Below are positions 38,101-53,100 of a DNA stretch of 64,000 nucleotides, piece by piece. Below the pieces are notes generated by a model. It was not told the DNA's origin. It saw nothing but the letters and a program-made list of their open reading frames with translations, and did no database searches. The DNA comes from Sipunculus nudus. Lineage: Eukaryota; Annelida; Sipuncula; Golfingiida; Sipunculidae. Positions within the stretch are counted from its first letter, which is position 1; each line of letters opens with the position of its first letter. Where the stretch lies: NCBI GenBank assembly GCA_026874595.1, contig CM049313.1:44668659-44732658 (forward strand), read 5' to 3'. The position numbers and the translations under genes are program-made.

Positions 38101-41100
38101 CAGTGACAATTAAAAAACAATTAAAACCTCAAAACCAACTGATATAAGATGTATATTTAAAGATATATAAATAATGATAAATGATGCCAAATCAATTTAA
38201 TTAAATTCTGTTTGAGACTTTGTTTTAATACTGTAATAATCCATTCATGGAATATTATTACAAAGTTATCCTTTTAGAGCTAATGCAGTACCATTAAATG
38301 AAAAAGTTATAATTATGATTAATATCATGTACACATAGATAGAAGGAGACAGAGATATGTAATATCTGTCATGGCGCAAAGTAGTACATATATATTTCTA
38401 TCAAAGTTCGGTTCTTAGACTGGAACTCAGATCTTCCACATAGCTTCTCACAGTGGCATGAAATATTAAAATCAGCAAATAATTCTTTCTTTTCTCCATT
38501 CACTACATTTTAATACCAGTGCATTTATTTTGCTAATTGTAGCATTTTCAAATAGACATTTTGGTTTCATAGTTGTTAATAAATTTCACTATATATTGTA
38601 TTGCACATAATTGCTACCATTTTCTAGTTAGAGAAAGTTGTCATTGCAGATTGAGCCAGTGCTGATAATAATTAGGGTTTTGAACGGGTTGTTGGGCTGT
38701 TAATGTTTTCGGTAAATCAGATGCTTCATGAAAGACTAAATTTTTGTTTATTTCAGACTTTTTTATCTGGATAAGAATGTGAAATAAATAATTAAGTTTT
38801 TGCTATAATAATATCTAAATATGAAATATATTTATGCTTTAATGATATCAAAATACTGTTACTGCAGCTTTCAGTCTTATTACAAACAATTTATATGGTG
38901 ATTATTTGTAGAAAGAATAACTGAATTAGATAATTTGAAGATTATAACTTTTACCTATAATACAGTTCCCTCAGAACATTATTTATATTAACATATTACT
39001 TGATATATAAAGTATAGTTATTTTGGTATATTTTTCTTTCACTATTATAAAAACAGATGCATAAGTGATAAATTTAAATAATATGAAGAATTATAAACTG
39101 AGACTGCAGAGCTGATATTCATATGCATGGTGAAAGTATATTATTTTGATGCACAGGATTCGCTAGCTTTCATGTTATACATCCTGATTAGACTCACAGA
39201 TTGTCTGTACACTTCTTTTTAAACCTGATATCCAAAGAAAAAATAAAGTCTTGTTAATGTTATAGTCTTTTTAAAGGTTTTACCATCTGTGGTTAATAGA
39301 TAATGTTTTATGATAGTGGCTTAAAAAATTTTAACTGTGTGCTGTGTCCATTCTTTTGTCTCATTTATTTTGAGTTTTGTATCCACACATTGATGGTACT
39401 TTTGTTCTTGTAATTTTCAGGGATCAGGGTTTGCTGGTGGAAGTCCAGGTGTCCCCGACAGGACCAGTGTGCTTGAAAAGGTGAACATTTGGCTCAAATA
39501 TAATCACATTCTCAGATTAGTTTTGCAGATGAATATTATGGTCATTTAAAATTAAAAGTAGTGCAAATCTAATCCTTATTTGGTTTAGATAAAGCCAGTA
39601 AAATATACCATGACTCGACATTTCCTCAATTCACATAGCAGACTGATGTAATTAAATTGTATGTAGCAGTTGAAATAAGAAATCAAATACCCTTCCTTAA
39701 CTGGGATATCAGTATCTCAATTAGGTAATATAATTGCATTTTCAGGAAATGTTGGAAAGCCAGATCAGAAAAATGCAGATAGAAAATTCAAAACTGCAGA
39801 CAGAGAACAAGATGCTGAAAGAAAAGTTCAACAGATCCCAAGGTAAGAGCGAGAAGGCTCCCAGTCAGTCTAAGAGGGCTCTGTGGGAATGTAACAGGGC
39901 TTAGTGTGAGTGTAACAGGGTTCTCAGGATGTGTAACAGGGCTTAGTGTGAGTGTAACAGGGTTCTCAGGATGTGTAACAGGGCTTAGTGTGAGTGTAAC
40001 AGGGTTCTCAGGATGTGTAACAGGGCTTAGTGTGAGTGTAACAGGGTTCTCAGGATGTGTAACAGGGCTTAGTGTGAGTGTAACAGGGTTCTCAGGATGT
40101 GTAACAGGGCTTAGTGTGAGTGTAACAGGGTTCTCAGGATGTGTAACAGGGCTTAGTGTGAGTGTAACAGGGTTCTCAGGATGTGTAACAGGGCTTAGTG
40201 TGAGTGTAACAGGGTTCTCAGGATGTGTAACAGGGCTTAGTGTGAGTGTAACAGGGTTCTCAGGATGTGTAACAGGGCTTAGTGTGAGTGTAACAGGGTT
40301 CTCAGGATGTGTAACAGGGCTTAGTGTGAGTGTAACAGGTTTCTCAGGATGTGTAACAGGGCTTAGTGTGAGTGTAACAGGGTTCTCAGGATGTGTAACA
40401 GGGCTTAGTGTGAGTGTAACAGGGTTCTCAGGATGTGTAACAGGGCTTAGTGTGAGTGTAACAGGGTTCTCAGGATGTGTAACAGGACTTAGTGTGAGTG
40501 TAACAGGGTTCTCAGGATGTGTAACAGGGCTTAGTGTGAATGTTACAAGGTTCTATGGGAGTGTAACAGGGCTTAGTGTGAATGTTACAAGGTTCTATGG
40601 GAGTGTATCAGGGATCAGAGCGAGTGAGTGTAACAGGGTTCTCAGGATGTGTAACAGGGCTTAGTGTGAGTGTAACAGGGTTCTCAGGATGTGTAACAGG
40701 GCTTAGTGTGAATGTTACAAGGTTCTATGGGAGTGTAACAGGGCTTAGTGTGAATGTTACATAGGTTCTGTAGGAGTGTATCAGGGATCAGAGCGAGTGA
40801 GTGTAACAGGGTTCTGTTGAAGAGCATCAGGGCTCAGGGTGAGTGTAACAGGGTTCTGTTGGAGAGCATCAGGGCTCAGGATGAGTGTAACAGGGTTCTG
40901 TTGGAGAGTACCAGGGCTCAGGGTAAGTGTAACAGGGTTCTGTGGGAGTGCATCAGGGCTCAGGATGAGTGTAACAGGGTTCTGTGGGAGTGCATCAGGG
41001 CTCAGGGTGAGTGTAACAGGGTTCTGTTGGAGAGTATCAGGGCTCAGGGTAAGTGTAATAGGGTTCTGTTGGAGAGTATCAGGGCTCAGGGTAAGTGTAA

Positions 41101-44100
41101 CAGGGTTCTGTGGGAGTGCATCAGGGCTCAGGATGAGTGTAACAGGGTTCTGTTGGAGAGTATCAGGGCTCAGGGTAAGTGTAACAGGGTTCTGTGGGAG
41201 TGCATCAGGGCTCAGGAAGAGTGTAACAGGGTTCTGTTGGAGAGTATCAGGGCTCAGGGTAAGTGTAATAGGGTTCTGTTGGAGAGTATCAGGGCTGAGG
41301 GTAAGTGTAACAGGGTTCTGTGGGAGTGCATCAGGGCTCAGGATGAGTGTAACAGGGTTCTGTTGGAGAGTATCAGGGCTCAGGGTAAGTGTAACAGGGT
41401 TCCATGGGAGTGCATCTGGACTCAGAATGAGTGTAACAGGGTTCTGCCCCTCAGGAGTGTATCAGGGCTCAGAGTGTGTGTAACAGTGGTAATGTGTCAG
41501 GGGCTATGGTGATTGTGACAAGGGTCAATGTGAATATGACAGTGGTCAGAGTAATTATAAGTGTGACAGCAGTCATGGTAATTGTGACAGTGGTCAGGGT
41601 AGGTTTGACTGCAGTCAAGGTGAGTGTGACAGAGGCCAGGGTAAGTGTGACAGAGGTCAGAGTGAGTGTCACAGCAGTCACAGTGATTATGACAGTGGTC
41701 AGGGTAAGTGTGACAGTGGTCAGGGTAAGTGTGACAGCAGTCAGGGTGAGTATGACAGTGGTCAAGGTAAGCTTGACAGAGGTTAGGGTGAGTATGACAG
41801 CAGTAAGGGTGAGTGTGACAGTGGTCAGGGTGAGTATGACAGCAGTCAGGGTGAGTATGACAGCAGTCAGGGTGAGTGTGACAGCAGACAGGGTGAGTGT
41901 GACAGTGGTCAGGGTAAGTGTGACAGTGGTCAGGGTGAGTATGACAGTGGTCAAGGTAAGCTTGACAGAGGTTAGGATGAGTATGACAGCAGTAAGGGTG
42001 AGTGTGACAGTGGTCAGGGTGAGTGTGTCAACGGTCAGAGTGAGTGTTATAGCAGCTGCAAGCTGATATGACAAACCTTAATATAAATGTGACCGGTAAA
42101 TTAGGATAACTTTACAGCTCTCAGCTGATAGCTAAGACATTTTGTTCATAGGTGTTGCATCAAATTCAGATGGTCAATATAATTTCCCATGTTTATTTGT
42201 AATAACTTGTCTTCCTATTTAGCAGTTTATTTACTAAGACAAGTTTTGATTTAGTTAAGACTTTGTTTCCTACATATGTTAAATATATTAATTCTGGATT
42301 GTTAACAGAAAACTTGTCCTTGCTGTATAAAACATGACACAAACATGAATATCTTCTTTATTGATTGTTAACAGCAAAGATTAATGAGTTGGAAAGTCAG
42401 CTGGAGACAGCCCACGAGGACCTGGACGTAATGGCCAGACAACACGAGGCTGAGATCTCGTCATTCAAGAAAAATTCACGAGAACACAGCGAGCTGGAAC
42501 GCCAAGACCTGCAGGCCCAGATAGTGGCCCTCACCAAGTCCCTTGAGATGGCGGAAGCTGAGGTCAGCTGCTGTTGCCATAGTTATTTTAGTGTCTACAC
42601 TTAAATGAACAGTCATATATTTAGACTGGTTTTCCATAGGCCTTGTGAGAGTTGTGTTCACCATGTTTATAATGCATTTAAATGGTTTATATTCAAACAC
42701 TTCCTTTTAATGTTATTCCTTATCTTGGTAACACAACAGTTCTGATAAACGTACAGAATAGCCTCATTCATTTGCTGTTCTTTCACTAACCAAATTTTCA
42801 TTCTACTCATATGCATTTTTCACTCATCAGATTTGGGTATAACCTTCAGACTATAAGCTTTAGGTTGGACTTGGCTTGAGAATCGCATATCTCATATTTA
42901 CTTAATATAAATATTTAAATTTTCGTACGTTATGATATGGTTAAGTGTAAATTTTCTTTTTCAATAAAGTAACATGTTTAATGTCCAAGTATATTGTTTT
43001 TAGCCCATTTCATCTACCTTCAAGTAACTTTCACCCTCTCATGTCACCAATAACTTCTTCAGATCAAATGATGGTGATAAAAAGAGGTTATAAAGTAAAA
43101 TTTACATTTCTATATGATATTTGACTGTTAGCATGCCATGATCTTGTTCTTTATATGGATGTTGACCATAGTAATACATTGTGTTACAGAAAGCCTCTAT
43201 AGAGAAGCAGGCTGAGATAGCTCGCATGGCAGCTGACCGTGCACGTGTGTCATCAGAGAAATCCAGTATCATAGCAAGTTTCAGGACAGAAGTTGCCACA
43301 CTCAAGGTCAGTTGGAAAAAATTTGAGATCACCATTACTTTGCACTGGTCTTTTCCAGATGAACTGTGAATATTGCTGACAATTTCAGAAATATATGGAG
43401 AAAAGAGACTAGAGAACAAAACCTGTTACAGCTACATATAATATTCTGTATACACATGCAAGAATGGGTATGGCTTTGATAGCAGCAGACATTTTCAGTT
43501 TGACAGTTTAGGATGCCCTAACTCATTAAAATGAAATGTGAAACATAATCCCAAAAATATTTGCCTTTTTAGGCTTATGATCATATAATTATAATTCAGT
43601 ACAGGCCTGTATGAACCCACTTGTTATGACAAAGTTGCAAAGAAGATAGTGTTAGATTACATACAATTGTCATCAAGTACAAAGAGCACACCGAGAAAAA
43701 TTAGTGACATTTGTTTCTGAATATCAAGATCTAAACTGGTGTGTGGTGTCAAAAATTTTCAGGGCAGTGAAAAACAGCCATTGGTTTTGTGATAGCTGTG
43801 CTAATCAAGCCTTCTTATAGGTTATAGATTTTTTTAAATATTGGCACTAAATTCTGCAATGTTTTGCGTTTAACTGGTCATTAAGTTATATTACATAAAA
43901 TAAACAACAAGACTGGCATTGAACATTCTTTATTTTTGTAAAATTTTATCATTGGTCCACTGTGTCAGTCTGGTATTCACTGGTTAGCAGGCCATGGCAG
44001 CTCTGTTGTCTAAAACCTTACATTTTTGGGAATATATTTTACCCCCAAAAATCAAGAATGGTTTATACTTGGGTCTGGCTTAAACAAGCAGTTTTACAGT

Positions 44101-47100
44101 GTCACAAGGATGTTGACAGTTGTTTAAGCCATTGTTCTTGCTGACACCTCCCACACTTCACGCATCTAAAGAAAAGTGGCAAAATCTCAATAGAACTTCA
44201 GAGATTCACCATTATACTTGAATTTCAGGTTATGACTTTGAAATAGTACCTGTCCACATGCATTTAAAGCCTGGGATAAAGGTAGCTTGCCGTAATATAA
44301 TATATCATTCTTATCATATAGTTAACTTGATCCTTGTTGAGTAGACCGCCGCATATTCCTAACTTTGTCAGACATTTTATATGGTTTGTGATGAATTTGG
44401 TCTCAAGCATATTTCACTAAAAGCGAGGCTATAATATTCATTATTTGCTGATGAATGTTTCTGTCTATACAGGGTGCTTCAAATACCCTTTAGCCTGGTG
44501 GTTATATTGTGTTAATATTAGTAAAAAAATGTACATGTTGCACTTTAAACAAATTACTACTGTTACTACTCCTGTAAAAGGTAAACTAATTGTAGATTTC
44601 TGATTTACAGATTTCTGTATCATGTGATTTAATGAGATTAATGTAATGATGTATTAACAGGAGGAAATAAGAAAAGTGAAGCTGCTGCAGAAACAGGCGG
44701 AGAAAGACAGGGAAGAGGAAACAGAAAGACGCAAGAACCTGTCAACACAGGTCATAAAACTCACAGAGGTCAAGTCCCTGCTCCAGGATCAGATCCAGAA
44801 TGCTTCAGGAGGCACGGCAGCTGACAAACAGGTACAGTGTGATAATTTATTTGCTAAACGTCTTTTATATGAATAAAACTACTGTTGTCTAGCCTGTGCA
44901 GTTTATCTGTCCAGCCTTTATAAATGTAGTCTTCCATATTTTGTTAAAAAGCTCTTCATTTTATTTTTATTTACAAAAAGTGTTAGTAGATATATTTGAT
45001 TTACCCTTTTGATTTTTTTAGGATTTTTATGGAATAGATTGTATGTCCCCTTGTTTTGTCATGTGTACACACATTTGTTTTTGGTCCTAAATATTAGGAT
45101 AGGAGGGTAAAGTCCAAAAAGGTGAAAGCCCCAAGTTGATACATTGTGAATTAAGCCTTACCTAAAAAAAATAATACTAAATGGCATATTGAGATAAAAA
45201 CCCTGCTGTAAACATTTTTTTCCCAGATTTCATCTGCATGCACATTTCCTATGTGCCTGGTGGAAACAAAATAAAACTAATCAAACTTCAGTATTTGAAC
45301 ACTGTAGACTTAGTTCAGCTTTAAAATATAATATCATTGTCTGAGGCATGTGTATAAAATTTTGTATGTTACAGGCACGTGCAATGGAGCGTCGCCTGAG
45401 GATCACGGAGGACCGTCTGCACCAGGAGCGAGCTGACCGAGCCATGAAGTTGTCTCAGATTGAAGAGAAACTGATCAAGGAGAATGCTAAACTGCAGGTA
45501 AACACCAAGTGATGGAATGTGATCCTGTTATACACAGGAGTAGATCCAGTAGATAATTTTTTTTTTGGGGGGGGGGGGAGGTTCTACAAGGGAGAATTTT
45601 ACCATAAAATATTGGAAAAACAGTGCAAAAAAGGTAAATTTTTCCTGTAACTGGGCATGGGGCTTACCCTTATCCAGCCCTGTTCCATTCATAAGATCAT
45701 AAAATCTGTATGCACTCTTCATGCTGTGGTTATAGTCTGAACTTGTTCTATAAATTCTTACACATTGCTGCATGCTGTGGCAGGGTTTCAGATATCAGCT
45801 GCTAGGAAGATGGTACAGATATTTCAGACCAGTGACAGTTGGGTGTCTTATTGTGCATCCGAGATTGAAACCCACAATACCCAGTTCTGATTGATCTAAA
45901 TAAATTTGGCTGTGTGCCACCTCCCTATCAGCTGATATTGGAAAACCCTGCTGCAGCAAGCAGGACTGAAGTTATAAACCACGATAATGTGCTCTCCTCT
46001 GCTGTGTCAACTATGGAATCTAAATTTCTCTGTATATTCTGCACCTCTTTATATTGGCCTTGTGATAAGCTTGTACCCCCTGCCAGCACTGAAGGTGACG
46101 TAAAACTTTTTTTCCTGAGGAAGCCGTGCAAATTCACACTTTAGCTGGTGTGGATCTGTGCATGAACTTTAAGATAAAATAGCATTTGTGCTCATTTAAT
46201 ATGACAGAGATAATTTTTCTTCAGGATAGTTGGTAGTTCAGATCAAACAAATGTACCCTTTCACCTTCAATCACAACAGGTGGCTGAAAAAGAAATGAAG
46301 CGACAGCTACAGCGGGAAAGAGACAGGCACCGTGCATTGGAAGTTAAATTCCGGGAGCTGAAGGAAGAGAGTCAGAGGCTGCAGGGCCTGTTGTCTGATC
46401 GGCCTGCTTCTACAATCGAAGACTCAGCCTTCAACCACAAGCTGAACTCTATAAGAGCTGGTATTACATCCAAAAAGGTAAACTTGTGATTTATAGACAT
46501 GTGAACCTTTCTTCAACAAATAGCATTTGATTGTTTCTTAGATTTGCCACTATGTTTACAGATGTTAATGAATGTCAGCAGGTTTTTATGAGTATTGGTG
46601 AATGATTCATTTTGGTTCAATCAGTACCACCTGGCACAAACACTGTAGTGAACTCATTCACAATGGAACATATTCAGTTCACATTGCAAGAATTTTCTTT
46701 TCTCACAAATGATAAGAAAACGTCTTGAGTTATATTGTTAGATTTTCACTGTAGTTAATAAATGAAAATTGATGTATACATAAATCTTTCAAGGATAGCT
46801 TCTAAATACCTGTGTAAGGTAAGCCCCATGATTCAAGTATTCAGTATTCCCTTCATAATAATTGATCTGATGGTGTATCTGACTACCATAAATAGTTGTT
46901 TTTCCTGAATTACCATTGTGAGTCTTACATCTGGATTATTATATGATGAGTCATGATTTCTTATAGTTATCACAGTGTCTTATACTTAACAATTTCTTGT
47001 ATCTGGCATCAGTTTAATCAAGGATGCTGTTAAATGTATATAATAAACTAACCTGTGCTTATTTTAATGCTTATTTCATACAATATTAGCTCAAACTTAT

Positions 47101-50100
47101 AGATGACTTTATGAAATAAGATCTTGTGTTATGTAAATAATAGCTTGAATTTTGCAAGTTTTAGTGTTTCTTTCATCCCATACTATTCAGGTTAGATGAT
47201 CAACCACAAATGTTGCATCAAATTTTTCAGTAGTTTTTCAGCTTCAGGTAATAAAGAAAACTACTGGAAATTTACAGACATTGTTAGGTTTCTGTTCTAT
47301 CTATTATAGATGTATATGTATCTATATATGCTTTGACGTAGATTATGACTTTAAATTAGCTGAGATTATATCATGTCAGACTTTAAATGAGAGATAAGTT
47401 TAACAGAAATCAAATACTGCATTAAGATATTCCTCTTTTATATAATACTTCTGAATGTCCTTTATACATTTTGCCAGTAAACATACAGGTTCTGGGGGAT
47501 TTTGAGGTCTCCTTTAGTAAGAGCAATATACTGAAGTGGCATGCTTTTGTTTCATGGACACAAAACTATTTGGTGTAAAATTTTTTAGCTAAGCACAGGC
47601 ATGAATCTCAGATTTTTAAGTTATGTATATGCAGCTTGAGTTTATCATAGGTTGCCCACATGTCAAACACAATTGGAAGTCCTAAGAACACTCCCATCTG
47701 GGCAGTCAAATGTATGCACTTGATATTTTATGTTTGCTCACACACACCGTTTTCAGCATGCTGAAGAAATCAAAGTGGTTCTTGAACAAATAGAAAAGGA
47801 GGAGAATCTGGCCAAGGGGCAAGAAATGGAAATTATATGGGTGTTATGGCAGCAGAGAAATCGACTCGTCAATGAGTTTAAAGAGTTGGACAGCAGTCTT
47901 GCTGACCTTGGGTTCACCCAGGGCAATGTCAAGGACTGGTTAAAGGTGAAAGGTCACTCCTGACTTAGTGTAGTATTAGTATCTGTTGTCTTGCTGTGGA
48001 AGAGTTCTAAGTTCTTGGCAGATCTGCTGTTATTTTACCTTTCCTATTCATAACCCTTTTCACACAGAAACAGTTTCAGACTTTTCTAAGTAAAAAGTAT
48101 AAACTTCAGATCCCTTGTAATATGCTGGTAAAGGACAAATGGTTTGAACATTTGTGCTGTGTTTATTATCTCTGAACCAAAAATTGAAACAACACATTCT
48201 ACAAGAGATGGAACTTGGATATGTGTGAAAATTTCAAGTGAACTTCACTGCTGTTATAAATTCACAGCCTGAAAACCAGAAAGTTAAAGATTAACACATT
48301 ATTTTTTAGTAAATTTTAGTAAATAGTGATGGCTACAACCCACAGTCTGAATCATTAGAAAAAAATGATACAACTGAAATTGTGTCAGATGGTTTATAGC
48401 CCCTGCCTTCATGGTGTGAAGCACACCAAAGCAAAGGTACACTGCATTCCCATGGATTGCCATTCCTAGCAGTGCCTGCTCGTATCTCATTATACCTCAG
48501 CACCCAGTCTAAAATATTTTTGGAGGGTTCACACTGCACATGTACAAAAGAATCAATTCACATTTTACAACAGGAGCAGGATTCAGAATCAAAATTTTAA
48601 TTATTTGGGGGAAAAATCTCTTTAGACTCTTCTGTTTACCCTTCATTGTATCCGCCAAAACAGAGTTTTGCGGATACTATGTTTTCAGCTGCCGCCGCAG
48701 CCGCCGCCGCGTAGGTGTCCAGAGAACTCCTCCGTAACCGCTGGGCGGAATTTTACGAAACCCAAGGTTTATGTTCGGGTCACATGTGAACTGCTGCGCC
48801 CCGATTTTGTTTTGACCTCTGACCTTTCCTCTGCGCTCTGCGTCCGTTTGTGCGTCTGTCTCCACACATAAACCCACATATCTCAGGAACCATTTGACCG
48901 ATCAGGAAATTTTTTTTGCACAAATGTAGCCCTTGGAGAGCTTTATAACATACACCAAAAATGGTGGCGCCACCTGCAACCATGTTTGCACAGTGTCCAT
49001 CTGTTCGTCTGCCTTATGTTAAAATCACTCATATCTCTGCAGTGACTTGACTAATTCACCTGAAATTCGGCATGTGTAAACATCCTGGATAGCTTTTCTG
49101 ATTTTATGACAGGTGGCGCCACCTACATTCACGTTTAAGCTGCAGACATCCAAGCTCATATCTCGGGAACCGTTTGACCGATCAGGAAAATTCTTTTGCA
49201 CAAATGTAGCCCTTGGAGAGCTTTATAACATACACGAAAAATGGTGGCTCCACCTGCAACCATGTTTGCACAGTGTCCATCTGTTCGTCTGCCTTGGGTT
49301 AAAATCACTCATATCTCTGCAGTGACTTGACTAATTCACCTGAAATTTGGCATGCGTATACATCCTGGATAGCTTTTCTGATTTTATGACAGCTGGCGCC
49401 ACCTACATTCACGTTTACGCTGCAGACATCCAAGCTCATATCTCGGGAACCGTTTGACCGATCAGGAAAATTCTTTTGCACAAATGTAGCCCTTGGAGAG
49501 CTTTATAACATACACCAAAAATGGTGGCGCCACCCGCAACTTGGACAGCTTTCTGGATTTTGTGGTAGGGGGGGCAACCTACATACACAATTTGGCTGCA
49601 GACATCCATGCTAATATGCAACACTCTATTTCCCCTTGCCCCTCAATCCATGCCTCACTTCACTCGTTCCACTCTGATTTAGGCGGATACACGTAGTCGC
49701 TTGTTGACTACCCGTATTCTAGTTGATAGATAATGTTATTGATAAAGAACATGGTTTTTAAAACCACTTTGCGGATGCTTTGTGAAAGGGGTAAATCTGA
49801 CAGTCATTGCACCATGCACACCCTTTTGGTTTTATATTTCCCCAGTAGATGGCTACAGATCAGGTTTTGCTGTTGCACTGAGTGACCTGGCACTATCAGT
49901 TACAGAAGCTGTGATATCACTGTACCAACGCTGTATGTGACTTTAATTTCTTATATTAACATCAAAGGCTCCCCAGTATTAGTTTTTACTCAATCATTCA
50001 CCACATCGTTGTATCGTTTTTCAAACTAATATGTTAAATGGAGTGTTTAACAGCTGTGGTTAACTTCTCCTTAGTTTAGTTCATTTCCTTTTTCATATGA

Positions 50101-53100
50101 TTTTAGTATTAGGTTTCCAAAAGTTCATTTGTATTTTTGACTAAATTGTATTTCAGTCTTATATATTTCTAAAGTGCACAATACTGAACATATCTCTGCA
50201 TTATTATCTAACTAAGTCTTGTGCAGAACCTTTTTATTTATATTTGTTTTTACCATTAGAGGTTTTCCTAACAATAGTTTGTACTTTGGAAATGTGTATC
50301 TGTGTCATGTTTCAAACTAATATTTTTGGGTGTGGTGATAGGTTGGTTTTGTGAATAATTTTGCAAATTTAATACTCTAGATCATTTTATCTTTATAATT
50401 TTAACATACTCATTTGTGTTTTCTCAAGGTTTTACTTTAATGTTTAAATTTTGTGGAAAACTGGAGATATTTGCATGATGTTTGAACCAAATGCTTGAAC
50501 TTTATACCATATGCTTCCTGTATGTAATGGTATCAAGTTCCCTGCTTGCAAATACAGATTATTGCTTTTTAGGAGTATTGGTCTTTATGCTGTCAGTAGT
50601 GTTTAACTGTACATTATTGGTATTCCTGTCATGAATATTCATTAGTACTGTCTACTAAAGAAAATATGAATAAGTCATTTACAGCACATATATGCTTTTT
50701 TATAGCAATCAGAACTGAACATTTTGGTTTAAATTTCAAATGCCAAGAAATCTTGTTTATTTTTTGTTTCTGTTATGCAACTGATTTAATGTAAAACAGT
50801 TCTTACTTATCTTTATTTTATGTCTAACATTTGGTGTTACATACCCCTGTGTGATGTAAAATCACCACTAATTATCTTTTTGAAATTCACAAATTCCATC
50901 TGACTTGTATAGTTTTATTTGTGTACTATCATGTAGAAAATAAGGATTTCAACAACTGTCATTTAAAGGTTAGAGTGACATCAGAAAGGCTTATCTGTGA
51001 CCAGAAATTGTGAAGTTGTTTCATATTAGCATATATACCTTTACAAGAATTGGAACATGCCAAGAAACGCAAGCAGTGCTCCCAGGAACTAAAAGGCAGA
51101 ATACCCTTTGTGAACAATCTTCCACTTAGAACACTTCTAGGTTATAAATATATAAGATAATTCCTTGAAAAAAAAACCCTTGTTACCAAATATTTCCTCA
51201 TAAATTATGCCATTCAGGCACATCTGTTTTAGAACCTGCCAAAACTTTAGTCCTTTCTAGGACCCTTTTCAGCATTTTTTATTCACAATAACTGTTTTAT
51301 GAATATTCTTTACTAAAATTTTGTCCTAACACATATTTGCAGATTTTAATCCAATTTTGTGTAAAATAATATAATAATAATAAATTTAGTTGAAATTATT
51401 TCTTTGGTGACCCTGTTGCATTGTTTTTGTCGATAGCATCTTTCTGGCACAGCTGGACAGTATAATCCTCCATGGAAGAGTTTCCATGTCTATAGTACTG
51501 AGAGTGTTTATAAGACCATAGTGATGTAACAAAGATGTCAGAAAGGCATTGTCTGACATCACCAGCTGGAATGGCTCATTTATTTCTTAGTTAACTGGTG
51601 ATGGACATGTTGCAAACATTAATGACTGTTCTGTCATATTTTGGATTTTTTGTCTCATAGAATGCCAGTCCAAAGGAAGACACTATTTTTCACTCAGGCT
51701 GTTGAAGAAATAGCTCGTGCAACCATTGGAAAAGAATTTTTGTACTGCCTCACATGTATGCATATTATACAGAAAAAAACATGCAGACACAGTTACTGGG
51801 ATGGACTATTGAGATCTAACTGCTACCATAATATCAAAACTTGCAATATGCATTCACTCTGGACAATTACAAACAGGGACAAAATGTTAAAAATTAAATT
51901 ATTAAATCACAGTACTTCTTTTGAAGACAAAACCATATAATATTCAGAACTTGAAGTAGTTAGTCGTGTACAAATTAAGTAAAACTGTGGTCTTTATGAC
52001 TGTCTGATGTGACATGAATGATTTTGGTTTGACACAGCTGGTCCAAGATGAACGCCAGATGTATGAAGAGAGGATCGCCACATATAAAGATAATCTGGAG
52101 GACATCTCTAATGAGAAGGAAGACCAGGAGAAAATACTCAATACGTGAGTTTATATAATCCTGTGATGAATTGTTAGCTTGTGAATGAAACTTGACATAT
52201 GTAACTTATGTAGCCCTGTTCTCAGGTACTAAAATGTAGCTTTTGGGTGTTATAGATGAGATCAAATGGTGTTATTTATTCCGAGAACCAATAAGATATA
52301 TTTTGAGTAGATTATTTAACATTTTGATATTAATTATTTTGTCCAGAAAATCATTATTTCCAAATTTTGTTTCATAATAATTTTCTTGTGTTTCTTTGAA
52401 TCAGTGTGTATTCTCTGATGCATAACAATGATTTAAGAGAGCAGTAATTGTAGCATTAATGTTTAATACCCGTTTTGAAATAATCACTTCATGTTTACCA
52501 TTCTTGTCTTATCCAACCATGATGCACATATATTAAACTGCACAGCTCACTTTAAAAAAAGGGTAACAATGCTTTGTGATCAGTTAGGCCATAGAAAAAA
52601 AATGTTCTAGGGATGTGCTGTTCCCATTGTTTGTGGATTTTCTTTTTTGCAAATGAAGACCAGGTCCCAAGTTATGTTGCTAATTGTGTCCCACTTTTGC
52701 TGAACGGGGGACTTGATTTGGGTTTGTCTGTCTGTCTGTACCTCTGCTTGTCTGTCCATCAGGTTTTTGCTTCCGTGTGATAACTTTCCTAAATATTATC
52801 TGATTTCATTAAAATTTGGGTCAGTGAATGCTCTCATGCATACCTTTGTTCAGATTGGTTTTGGAGTGTCTTTCTGATAATTTATTATCACCCGCTCCAA
52901 AACCAAAAACAAATTTCCCTTTTGTTCCCAATTCACAACAAAAATGATGACATGTAGAGACATCTTCACATGCACTATGTCATGTGGAGACATCTTCAGG
53001 GGGAAAAAAAACTAAAACATATTGAGAAGGCAACCATGAAGATCACAGGAAGCTATAATAACAAGAAACAGAAGCAGGGAACATAAATTCCATGAATTCA

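Larger units (their letters stand above)
42563..47756. other. Introns between exons 6 and 11
   Basis: Apart from the exons listed, AT-rich intron sequence. A G-run lies near 45557-45578. No elements with definable ends are seen. Confidence 0.5.

Noticed and set aside
39906-41512. Open frames of 200-250 codons (V-T-G-F-S-G-C type)
   Set aside because: Product of 21/42-bp repeats whose period is a multiple of three, lying inside an intron between phase-compatible exons.
41469-42074. Pair of about 200-codon open frames on opposite strands
   Set aside because: Both come from the 21-bp sub-array; opposing open frames of equal length are a repeat signature.
51641-51940. 99-codon frame with basic Cys/His residues
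   Set aside because: It lies in an intron, has no Zn-finger spacing, and has no splice sites compatible with the flanking phase-0 exons.
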